Assembly: GCF_009766095.1 (NCBI RefSeq)
Contig: NZ_LMUD01000031.1
Location: 104,155 to 147,560, forward strand
Direction of reading: 5' to 3'
DNA from: Granulicella sp. S190
GTDB lineage: Bacteria; Acidobacteriota; Terriglobia; Terriglobales; Acidobacteriaceae
DNA length: 43,406 bases
The notes beneath the pieces were generated by a model that did not search any database, was not told where the DNA came from, and saw only the letters and a program-made list of their open reading frames with translations. Positions 36,094 through 43,406 of the stretch are shown in pieces. Within the stretch, counting starts at the first letter, position 1. Each line of letters begins with the position of its first letter. The translations under genes and the position numbers were made by a program.

Positions 36094-37323
36094 ATGAGCA
36101 ACAGTGCCAACAAGCCCTCTGAAGTTCCCTCAGGTGTTTCGGAACAACCTTCACCTACGTCGCCAAAATCATCCTCGCGCTGGCTGTTGTCCAGCCTGAC
36201 AGCTGCGGTCATAATCCTCGCGATTCTCATCTACACGGGTATTCGCGAACGCGCCCATGCAGAGACGACTCTGGGCACAAGTACAGAGCGAGCAGCAGTC
36301 CCAACAGTAAATGTTGTTGTGCCGACTGCGGGCGCAGTATCCCAGGAAATCGTGCTGCCGGGCAATACGCAGGCGCTCAACGATACGCCCATTTACGCTC
36401 GAACCAACGGCTATCTCAAGCGCTGGTATACAGATATCGGCGCACGTGTGAGCCGCGGGCAGTTGCTCGCGGAGATCGATACTCCCGAGATCGATCGGCA
36501 GTTGGAACAAGCTCGTGCGGACCTCAAGAATGCCCAGGCGAATGAACAGCTAGCTGAGATTACCTCGACACGCTGGCAAAACCTTCTCAAAACAAACTCT
36601 GTCTCCAAGCAGGAGACAGATCAAGCGATTCAGGATCTCAGTGCGCGGCAGGCATCTGTGGATTCCATGACTGCGAACGTCCACCGGTTGGAGCAGCTGC
36701 AATCCTTCGAAAAGGTCTATGCACCCTTTTCGGGTGTGATTACTGCACGAAATACAGATATCGGCGCTCTGATCAATGCCGGAGCTGGCGGCGTACCGCA
36801 GGAACTGTTCCATATGGCATCGGTGAATAAGCTGCGTGTTTACGTCGCTGTGCCTGAGATAGATTCACAGGCTGCACAGACAGGATCCAAGGCAACGCTA
36901 ACTCTTGACGAGTTTCCTGGCGAGACCTTTGAAGGAACAATCGTTCGCAACTCCGATTCGATTGATTCTGCCTCCCGCACGCTGAATGTCGAGGTGGATG
37001 TGAACAATCCGCAAGATCGCATCAAGACCGGGGCTTATGTCTTTGTGCATCTCACGCGTCCCCACTCTATAAATAATTCTTTCCAATCATTTACGATCCC
37101 AGCCAACACACTACTCTTCCGTTCAGAGGGTCTACGGGTCGGTATCGTTCGCGATGACCGAGCGGAGCTGGTGCCCATCAAGATCGGACGCGACTTCGGA
37201 TCGACGGTCGAAGTGGTCGCCGGCCTTAAGTCCACCGATCACGTCATTGTGAACCCATCGGACTCACTCACCAGCGGCACGCAGGTTCAGGTCAGTGCAC
37301 CGCAGGCAGGAGGCTTGAAATGA
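36094..37323 (+). CDS. RND periplasmic adaptor (membrane fusion protein)
   Basis: The 409-residue adaptor that bridges permease and outer-membrane channel. It has a Ser/Pro-rich cytosolic head, one membrane anchor (about residues 29-47), a lipoyl half-motif with ARTNGYLKRWYTDIGARVSRGQLLAEID, a helical hairpin (QLEQARADLKNAQA to TANVHRLEQLQSF), the second lipoyl part, and a beta-barrel region. It lies 27 bp after the permease gene; the start has GGAG eight bases upstream. Its stop overlaps the next ATG (ATGA). Confidence 0.95.
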   Translation: MSNSANKPSEVPSGVSEQPSPTSPKSSSRWLLSSLTAAVIILAILIYTGIRERAHAETTLGTSTERAAVPTVNVVVPTAGAVSQEIVLPGNTQALNDTPIYARTNGYLKRWYTDIGARVSRGQLLAEIDTPEIDRQLEQARADLKNAQANEQLAEITSTRWQNLLKTNSVSKQETDQAIQDLSARQASVDSMTANVHRLEQLQSFEKVYAPFSGVITARNTDIGALINAGAGGVPQELFHMASVNKLRVYVAVPEIDSQAAQTGSKATLTLDEFPGETFEGTIVRNSDSIDSASRTLNVEVDVNNPQDRIKTGAYVFVHLTRPHSINNSFQSFTIPANTLLFRSEGLRVGIVRDDRAELVPIKIGRDFGSTVEVVAGLKSTDHVIVNPSDSLTSGTQVQVSAPQAGGLK

Positions 37324-38777
37324 AACGCCAAGTCGTTTTTGTTTTTGTATGCTGGTTCAATCTGCTTTTCAGCGGATGTATGGTCGGTCCGAAATATGTG
37401 AAGCCAACGATTGCCACTGCTCCAGCATTCAAGGAGCAACCACCTGAATCCTTCAAGGAAGTTGACGGTTGGAAGCCAGCGCAGCCAGGCGATCAGACGC
37501 TTCGTGGCAAGTGGTGGGAGATCTTCAACGACCAGCAGCTCAATTCGCTGGAAGAGGAACTGACCGTCGATAATCAGGACCTTAAGGTGTCTGAGGCTCG
37601 GTTCCGGCAGGCTCGTTCGATGATCCGCTTCAACCGATCCGCAGAGTTTCCGACCATCTCCACTTCGCCAAGCGTCGTCAACGAACGAACCTCTGCTAAT
37701 GCTCCCTACTTTCCGCAACAGTTCGCGAACAACGGCACCGGGAACTACACGTTGCCATTCGACCTCTCGTACGAAGTAGACCTATGGGGCAAGATTCGCC
37801 ACGCGGTTAACGCATCGCGCGAAGAGGCGCAGGCCAGTGCCGCCGACCTTCAGACCGCTAACCTGAGCCTGCACGCTGAACTTGCCATAGATTACTTCGA
37901 GTTGCGCAGCGCTGACGCGCAGAAACAACTTCTGGACGATACGGTGAAGGCGTATACAGATGCTCTGAAACTTACGCAAGATCGCTTCAGCAACGGTGCA
38001 GCTCCCAAAGCGGATGTGGCTCAGGCACAAACTCAGCTGGATGGAGCGCGGGTTGCAGATACCGACGTTACGGTTGCCCGCGCACAGTATGAGCACGCCA
38101 TCGCTACACTAATCGGAAAACCTCCAGCCACCTTCAACATTTCCTTCGCGCCGCAGACTCCGCTCAAGCTCGCCGTAATTCCGGTCGGGCTGCCTACGAG
38201 TCTCCTTGAGCGCAGGCCCGACATTGCCGCCACGGAACGTCGCGTAGCAGAAGCGAATGAACAGATCGGCATCGCTCGCGCTGCTTATTTTCCGTCTTTG
38301 ACCCTGGATGCAGCGGCTGGGTTTGAAGGAAATACGATCGCCAATCTGTTCAACTGGTCGAGTCGCCTCTGGGCGGTTGGGCCACAGATGTCACAGACAA
38401 TCTTCGATGGCGGGCGCCGACGCGCTGTCTCTGAATCGGCAACGGCAAACTACGACGGCACGGTGGCCGCGTATCGGCAAGCAACACTCACCGCTTTTCA
38501 GGAAGTGGAAGACAATCTTGCCGCGTTGCGCATCCTGGAGCGTGAGGCGCAGCAGCAGGAAGAGGGCACGGCCTCTGCTTCGGAATCACTGCAGCTCTTT
38601 ACGAACCGGTATCAAGGCGGCGTTGACAACTACCTCCAGGTCATCACTGCGCAGACCGTACTTCTTTCGAATCAGCGTAATGATATCGATCTCCAGCGCC
38701 GGCGCATGGATGCGACCGTCCTTCTCGTCAAAGCCATTGGCGGCGGATGGGATACGACGCAACTGCCCAAGCTCTGA
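37320..38777 (+). CDS. outer-membrane efflux lipoprotein (OprM/NodT family)
   Basis: The 485-residue outer-membrane channel of the pump. A lipoprotein signal with lipobox FSGC (Cys20), the VGPKYVKP start of the mature protein, and two repeats of the TolC fold (DLSYEVDLWGKIRHAVNASRE; TLDAAAGFEGNTI). ATGA overlap with the adaptor gene shows translational coupling. It ends the operon; a GT-rich repeat follows. Confidence 0.95.
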   Translation: MKRQVVFVFVCWFNLLFSGCMVGPKYVKPTIATAPAFKEQPPESFKEVDGWKPAQPGDQTLRGKWWEIFNDQQLNSLEEELTVDNQDLKVSEARFRQARSMIRFNRSAEFPTISTSPSVVNERTSANAPYFPQQFANNGTGNYTLPFDLSYEVDLWGKIRHAVNASREEAQASAADLQTANLSLHAELAIDYFELRSADAQKQLLDDTVKAYTDALKLTQDRFSNGAAPKADVAQAQTQLDGARVADTDVTVARAQYEHAIATLIGKPPATFNISFAPQTPLKLAVIPVGLPTSLLERRPDIAATERRVAEANEQIGIARAAYFPSLTLDAAAGFEGNTIANLFNWSSRLWAVGPQMSQTIFDGGRRRAVSESATANYDGTVAAYRQATLTAFQEVEDNLAALRILEREAQQQEEGTASASESLQLFTNRYQGGVDNYLQVITAQTVLLSNQRNDIDLQRRRMDATVLLVKAIGGGWDTTQLPKL

Positions 38778-39239
38778 GACTCGACTCATAGGTCGCTTCG
38801 GCGATGCGTTGGCGACTGATTTTTTTCTGACGTGGTGGTGGCGGGACTTTCTGCGTTTTTGCAGGGGGTTTTGCGGATTTGTGTGTTTTTTTGCGTGGTG
38901 TTTCGGTGGTGAAGTTGTGGTGATTTGCGTGGTAAACGTGGTGAGTTAGCAGCGTGTTTTCTGGTGGCTAAAAATACGCCAAAGATTAGAACTTTATTTT
39001 TCGACAGGCTCTCACGAGAACCATTCCTTTCTGAAAACCAATACCAAAGCACAATGGCCGCAGCATTCCAGCCTGGTCTATCTTTAGACACGCCAATCAT
39101 GACGGAGCAAAAGCGTAGGTAGTCGAGTGATTGAAGAATTGGCCAGAAAGCCGGGGGGGCGAGCGAGCCGTTCGGCGACGACTGTTTCTGGGGTCCCTTG
39201 CAAAGTCGAGAAATGGGGGCTACTGCGAGGGGAGGAAAA
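38778..39239. other. gap between the RND operon and the Reg_prop kinase
   Basis: Holds the second GT-rich repeat (38818-39000). The rest (39001-39239) has no supported gene and leads into the kinase gene. Confidence 0.6.
38818..39000 (+). repeat. GT-rich intergenic repeat, copy 2
   Basis: Aligns with 12041-12237 in the same orientation, with shared blocks TCTGACGTGGTGG, CGTTTTTGCAGGGG, a TTGCGTGG.TAA.CGTGGTG block, GTTAGCAGCG and AAAA-TACGCCA. It contains additional GTGGTG and GTGTT units between blocks, so it is longer in the middle than copy 1. No reading frame is kept between copies. It lies downstream of a plus-strand gene, as does copy 1. Confidence 0.65.
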
Positions 39240-42200
39240 GTGGTTTTGCGAAGGCTTGCAGTCGGTGTTCGGAAGAAGAGTTCAAGGATCCTACGTCCAC
39301 TGTTGTTGTTTGCGGTTTTTCTTCTTTCTTCTGCGGGTTGGATGGCTGCGCTCGATCCGTCTCACCGAATCTCGCAGTATGGGCACAGTGCGTGGAGAAT
39401 CCAGGACGGATATTTCTCCGGCCAGCCCTGGTCTATTACACAGACGACAGATGGGTATCTCTGGGTAGGAACCGCAGCAGGACTCCTTCGATTCGATGGC
39501 GTTCAGTTCGTTCCGTGGAGTTCGCTGGCTGGAGAGCCGTTGCCGTCCGACGATGTCCGTGTTGTGTTTGGCGCCAGGGACGGAAGCCTCTGGATTGGAA
39601 CGGCGTCTGGGTTGGTCCATTGGGTGAACCAGCGCTCGATCAGGTACCTGAATGAAGAGCTCATAAACGCCGTCTTACAAGACGAGAAGGGGCAAATCTG
39701 GGTCGGGAGACACATACCCGGTGGAGGCCCGCAGCACGCACTTTGCCGCATTGTCGATACCGACGTCCGTTGTTTCGGAGAGGAAGAAGGAGTGCCCTTG
39801 ACGGATGCGGACACTCTCGCGGAGGATACTTCGGGCGATCTTTGGGAAGGAAGCGATACGGCACTCCTCCGATGGCGGCCGGGATCATCCAAAGTGTATC
39901 GACCTGCGGCGTTGAGATCCAATCAGGGGATTCAAGGCGTGGAGGCCCTGGCAGCCGCAGCCGACGGCTCTGTCTGGGTTGGAATAGAGGTGCCCGGGCA
40001 TGAAGGAGGATTGCAGCACATGGTAGCCGGCGTTTTGAGGCCGTTTGTCATCCCAAAACTAAACGGCGAGACACTGGATGTCGATGACCTTTTGATCGAT
40101 CGCCAGGGAAATCTCTGGGTCGGGACAGAGAGTCAGGGCGTCTATCGAATTCACGGTACTGACGTCGATCATTTTGGAAGTGCGGACGGCCTGTCCAGCG
40201 ATCACGTAAGCCGCTTCTTTGAGGATCGAGAGGGTAACTTGTGGGTCTCTACCGCGAAGGGCATCGATATGTTCCGCGACCTCCGCGTGATCAGCGTCTC
40301 CAGGCGCGAAGGGCTTACCGAAGATGCAGTCGAGTCAGTTCTGGCTGCGCGGGACGGTACCGTCTGGATCGGATCGAACCGACTGCAGGCTCTTCGCCCG
40401 GATGGCGTGGTGACTGAGCCTGAAAAAGGCTTGCCGGGATATCAAATTACTTCCCTCCTTGAAGATCACACCGGCCGTTTGTGGGTGGGATCGGATAATT
40501 CGCTGTGGGTCTATGAGGGTGGGAAGTTCACCTCGATCAAGAGACAGGACGGCAGAGCGTTCGGGATGGTCATGGGGATGAAGGAAGACTCTGACCACAA
40601 TGTCTGGGTCGAGTCTCGCGGGCCGCCCGCGACGCTGATCCGCATTCAGGATCTGAAGGTTCGTGAGGAGTTCCCGGCACCGCCGATGCCGATAGCACGC
40701 AAGGTTGCGCTCGACCCGCAGAGCGGGATCTGGCTGGGCCTGATGAGTGGTGACCTGGCGCGCTTTCGATCAGGCAAGACGGAGATATTTACCTTTGCCG
40801 ACCATCCGAACACACGAGTCAAGGCGCTTTTTGCGGCGCCTGACGGATCGATACTGGGAGGGACCGAGTTCGGAGTGGTGGGATGGAAGAACGGGCGGCA
40901 ACAGATTCTTACTGTCCGTAATGGCCTGCCTTGCAACGATATCAACGGACTTATTTCGGACGATCAAGATGACCTGTGGCTTTACACGGGATGCGGCCTG
41001 ATCGAGATTTCAAAGGATGAAGTGAAGCGGTGGTGGGACGAGCCTGAAGGAAAGCTGAAGATGAGAGTCTTCGATGTGCTGGACGGCGTGCAGGCGGGGA
41101 TAGGCCACTTCAATACGAGTGCAAAGACGCCTGACGGCCGATTGTGGTTTGCCGGCGGCAGCGTGTTACAGATGGTCGATCCGGCACATATGGCCGGGAA
41201 CACTGTGCCGCCGCCGGTGCATATCGACGGCATCGTTGCGGATCGGAAGAGCTACTCGGCGCAGGACGGGCTCAGACTGCCAGCGCTAACACGTGATCTT
41301 CAGATCGACTACACAGCGCTTAGCTTTACTGCGCCGAAGAAGGTGCTGTTTCGTTACATGCTTGAGGGACACGACAAAGACTGGCAGGAACCGGGAACGC
41401 GGCGCCAGGCTTTCTATACCGATCTGCGTCCAGGGCACTATCGCTTCCGCGTGATCGCATGCAATAACGACGGAGTGTGGAATGAGACCGGAGCGTCTCT
41501 GGATTTTTCGATCGCTCCAGCGTATTACCAGACGATGTGGTTCCGGGTTTTGTGCGGGGCGGCGTTTCTTGTTTTGTTGTGGGCTTTGTACCAGCTTCGC
41601 CTGCAGCAACTGCGGCATCAATTCACCATAGGGCTGGAGGCGCGGGTGAATGAGCGAACGCGCGTCGCTCGAGAGTTGCACGACACCCTGCTTCAAAGTT
41701 TTCAGGGGGCGCTTTTCCAGATTCAGGCGGCCCGCAATATGCTGCTGCGAAGGGCGGATGATGGGATGGCTGTCCTGGATGAGGCAATCCATGCAGCGGA
41801 AGGGGGCATTAGCGAGGGGCGAGTAGCGATTCAGGATCTGCGCCCGGACCCGGTGGGACAGCGCAGCCTTCCGGAGTTGCTGGAGGCCACGGGGCATGAG
41901 CTGGCCGGAGAGCAGGAACTCGACGGGCACTTCCCGGAGTTCCGGGTAATTGTCGAAGGAAAGGAACAGAACCTGTCCCTGACGGTTCAGGAGGAGGTCT
42001 ACAAGATCTCCCGCGAGGCAATTCGGAATGCGTTTCAGCACGCCGCTGCCAGCCATATCGAGGTCGAGATCCGTTACGATGAAGATCGGTTTCGACTGCG
42101 TATCCGAGATGATGGCAAGGGAATCGACTCGACGATCCTGAAGGCAGGCGGGCAAGCTGGACACTGGGGACTACAGGGCATGCGCGAGCGCGCTCAGCGG

Positions 42201-42323
42201 ATCGGTTCACGCCTGGAGTTTTGGAGCGAGGCAGGTGCGGGCACGGAGCTGGAATTGACTGTCCCCGGGGTGGTGGCGTACGAGAATCGTCCGAACCGAC
42301 GTCGATTTCGTTTATTCCATTAG
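39240..42323 (+). CDS. Reg_prop / Y_Y_Y sensor histidine kinase (HisKA_3)
   Basis: A giant membrane kinase of about 1027 residues. After a basic head and signal-like hydrophobic stretch come about twelve two-component propeller units (e.g. DGYLWVGTAAGLLRFDG, DGSLWIGTASGLVHW, QGNLWVGTESQGVYR) forming two beta-propellers outside the membrane, then a Y_Y_Y beta-sandwich (near FRYMLEGHDKDWQEPG), a transmembrane span (about 766-786), a HisKA_3 domain with His814 in VARELHDTLLQSFQG, and an HATPase domain (GKGIDSTILKAGGQAGHWGL). Propeller kinases commonly sense polysaccharide products, but the signal here is unknown. The GTG 39240 start has GGAGG four bases upstream; the frame is open from TTG 39198. 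Its NarL partner follows 11 bp later. Confidence 0.93.
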   Translation: MVLRRLAVGVRKKSSRILRPLLLFAVFLLSSAGWMAALDPSHRISQYGHSAWRIQDGYFSGQPWSITQTTDGYLWVGTAAGLLRFDGVQFVPWSSLAGEPLPSDDVRVVFGARDGSLWIGTASGLVHWVNQRSIRYLNEELINAVLQDEKGQIWVGRHIPGGGPQHALCRIVDTDVRCFGEEEGVPLTDADTLAEDTSGDLWEGSDTALLRWRPGSSKVYRPAALRSNQGIQGVEALAAAADGSVWVGIEVPGHEGGLQHMVAGVLRPFVIPKLNGETLDVDDLLIDRQGNLWVGTESQGVYRIHGTDVDHFGSADGLSSDHVSRFFEDREGNLWVSTAKGIDMFRDLRVISVSRREGLTEDAVESVLAARDGTVWIGSNRLQALRPDGVVTEPEKGLPGYQITSLLEDHTGRLWVGSDNSLWVYEGGKFTSIKRQDGRAFGMVMGMKEDSDHNVWVESRGPPATLIRIQDLKVREEFPAPPMPIARKVALDPQSGIWLGLMSGDLARFRSGKTEIFTFADHPNTRVKALFAAPDGSILGGTEFGVVGWKNGRQQILTVRNGLPCNDINGLISDDQDDLWLYTGCGLIEISKDEVKRWWDEPEGKLKMRVFDVLDGVQAGIGHFNTSAKTPDGRLWFAGGSVLQMVDPAHMAGNTVPPPVHIDGIVADRKSYSAQDGLRLPALTRDLQIDYTALSFTAPKKVLFRYMLEGHDKDWQEPGTRRQAFYTDLRPGHYRFRVIACNNDGVWNETGASLDFSIAPAYYQTMWFRVLCGAAFLVLLWALYQLRLQQLRHQFTIGLEARVNERTRVARELHDTLLQSFQGALFQIQAARNMLLRRADDGMAVLDEAIHAAEGGISEGRVAIQDLRPDPVGQRSLPELLEATGHELAGEQELDGHFPEFRVIVEGKEQNLSLTVQEEVYKISREAIRNAFQHAAASHIEVEIRYDEDRFRLRIRDDGKGIDSTILKAGGQAGHWGLQGMRERAQRIGSRLEFWSEAGAGTELELTVPGVVAYENRPNRRRFRLFH

Positions 42324-42334
42324 AGTAGGTAACG

Positions 42335-42964
42335 ATGAACAACGTTCCTGGCATGATTCGAATTCTCGCGGTGGACGATCACCCTCTTCTTCGCAAGGGC
42401 ATTGCGGCCGTGGTGAATGCGGAGCCTGATCTGAAGTTGGTCGCGGAGGCCTCCAACGGCGAAGAGGCCATCGAGAAGTTTCGCGCTCATCGTCCAGATG
42501 TGACCCTGATGGATCTCCAGATGCCTGGCCTCAACGGAATTGAGGCGATGAACCGTATTCTGAGTGAGTTCCCTGACGCACGGATTATTGTCCTTACGAC
42601 CTACAGCGGCGATGCTCAAGTGCTGCGCGCTCTGCGCGCGGGGGCCAAGGCTTACCTCTTGAAAGGGCATGATCGAGAGCTGCTCGAAACGATTCATTTG
42701 GTGATGGAAGGACGAAAGAGGATACCTCCTGAGGTCGCCGCCGAGCTAGCTGAACACGCCACGGATGACGAGTTGAGCGATCGCGAGATCGAGGTTTTGA
42801 AGCTGATTGCAGCGGGGAACTCCAACAAGCGGATCGCCGACCTACTCTCAATCGCTGAAGCGACGGTCAAGAGCCGTGTCACGAACATCCTTTCCAAGCT
42901 CTATGCCAGCGATCGAGCGCACGCTGTCACGATTGGCCTCAAGCGCGGAATTATCGACCTCTAA
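42335..42964 (+). CDS. NarL/LuxR-type response regulator
   Basis: A 209-residue regulator with receiver domain (Asp14/Asp15, phosphoacceptor Asp60 in TLMDLQMPG, Thr in VLTTYSG, Lys in LLKGHD) and a LuxR helix-turn-helix (LSDREIEVLKLIAAGNSNKR, then IADLLSIAEATVKSRVTNIL). It starts 11 bp after the kinase gene and is its likely partner. A weak ribosome site TAGGT precedes ATG 42335. Confidence 0.94.
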   Translation: MNNVPGMIRILAVDDHPLLRKGIAAVVNAEPDLKLVAEASNGEEAIEKFRAHRPDVTLMDLQMPGLNGIEAMNRILSEFPDARIIVLTTYSGDAQVLRALRAGAKAYLLKGHDRELLETIHLVMEGRKRIPPEVAAELAEHATDDELSDREIEVLKLIAAGNSNKRIADLLSIAEATVKSRVTNILSKLYASDRAHAVTIGLKRGIIDL

Positions 42965-43047
42965 TCACCCGAAAGTAGGAATTTCGTTCAGGCCTTCGGC
43001 CGTTCCCAGAGCATTGCAAGGAGCGGTACCCTCCCTAAGGGGATAAG

Positions 43048-43406
43048 GTGCAACGACTCTTCACTACTTTCGCGAACGGGTGGCCAGGTTTCGGCATCTT
43101 CCTTCAACGACTGGTCACAGGTGTCGTCCTGTTATCGCATGGAATTGCGGCGCTTAATCAACCTTCTGCGGCTGAGCTACTCGTCCCGCAAGTCGCCGGA
43201 GCTGTGTTGGGATTATTGATTGCTGTGGGTTTGTGGACACCCATGGCTGGGGCGCTGATAGTAGTCATCGAGGTGTGGATCGTCTTGGCTGGCGGCGGCA
43301 ATGCCTTGTCGTTGCTATTAGCGGTCCTCGGGGGGACGTTGGCGATGATTGGGCCTGGCGCGTGGTCGATCGATGCCCGGCTATTCGGAAGAAAGCACAT
43401 TGCAAC
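43048..43406 (+). CDS. DoxX-like membrane protein, N-terminal part
   Basis: From GTG 43048 (AAGGGG five bases upstream) a frame runs to the right edge, giving 119 codons without a stop: a polar head QRLFTTFANGWPGFG, then FLQRLVTGVVLLSHGI and two more hydrophobic spans, with the LGLLIAVGLWTPMAGALIV segment typical of the DoxX/DoxD small membrane protein family. No partner gene is visible; function of such proteins is mostly undefined. It lies 83 bp after the NarL-type regulator. Confidence 0.8.
   Translation, partial: MQRLFTTFANGWPGFGIFLQRLVTGVVLLSHGIAALNQPSAAELLVPQVAGAVLGLLIAVGLWTPMAGALIVVIEVWIVLAGGGNALSLLLAVLGGTLAMIGPGAWSIDARLFGRKHIA

Overview
The window looks like a chromosomal piece of an acidobacterium of the Terriglobia/Acidobacteriaceae type (Granulicella, Edaphobacter or Terriglobus-like). 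This is inferred from the gene families present (GloVer/TIGR03803 repeat protein, Reg_prop sensor kinase, YVTN lipoprotein, YciF-like DUF892 protein, CcmE of the Cys-x3-Tyr type), the frequent GTG/TTG starts, and the strongly C-ending codons of the first 10 kb. No ribosomal RNA or other taxonomic marker is present.

Layout. 1-374 (minus) is the start of an Fsr-type MFS transporter, divergent from a secreted M28/glutamate-carboxypeptidase-like peptidase (568-2769). Next come a 33-residue membrane micropeptide, thiC (minus), a YciF-like ferritin-fold protein and a squalene synthase (minus). 7290-10629 is a compact cytochrome c maturation operon, ccmE-ccmA-ybaK-ccmB-ccmC-ccmD-like, with a Cys-tRNA deacylase gene inserted in it. 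A YVTN lipoprotein gene and a minus-strand queG-yihY-PP2C phosphatase block follow, then tRNA-Ser(CGA) at 17028-17119.

From the tRNA to about 38.8 kb the content is accessory in character and the codon bias looks milder: a GloVer repeat protein, a dead SRAP/YedK gene, a DJ-1/Hsp31-like protein, a relic of an ECF sigma factor running in frame into a porin, a minus-strand operon SDR-RidA-nitronate monooxygenase-ECF sigma, a five-gene signalling array (MEDS protein, GAF/PAS histidine kinase, FixJ-type regulator, tandem-receiver protein, FixJ-like protein lacking its phosphoacceptor Asp), a beta-carbonic anhydrase, an MFS exporter and a complete RND tripartite efflux operon. The last part holds a giant Reg_prop sensor kinase with its NarL-type regulator and the start of a DoxX-like protein.

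The most interesting signal is non-coding. Three copies of a palindrome (ACGAAGGTATC, 4-nt spacer, GATACCTTCGT; one copy has a single mismatch) lie at 19423-19450, 25078-25103 and 30651-30686. In all three the palindrome is followed, in the orientation of the downstream gene, by the same promoter-like segment including a CNTCTGG block just before the -10 region. They precede the Hsp31-like gene, the SDR-RidA-NMO-sigma operon and the carbonic anhydrase, so they define a candidate regulon with activator-like geometry whose regulator is not in the window. A second non-coding signal is a pair of diverged GT-rich intergenic repeats at about 12041-12237 and 38818-39000.
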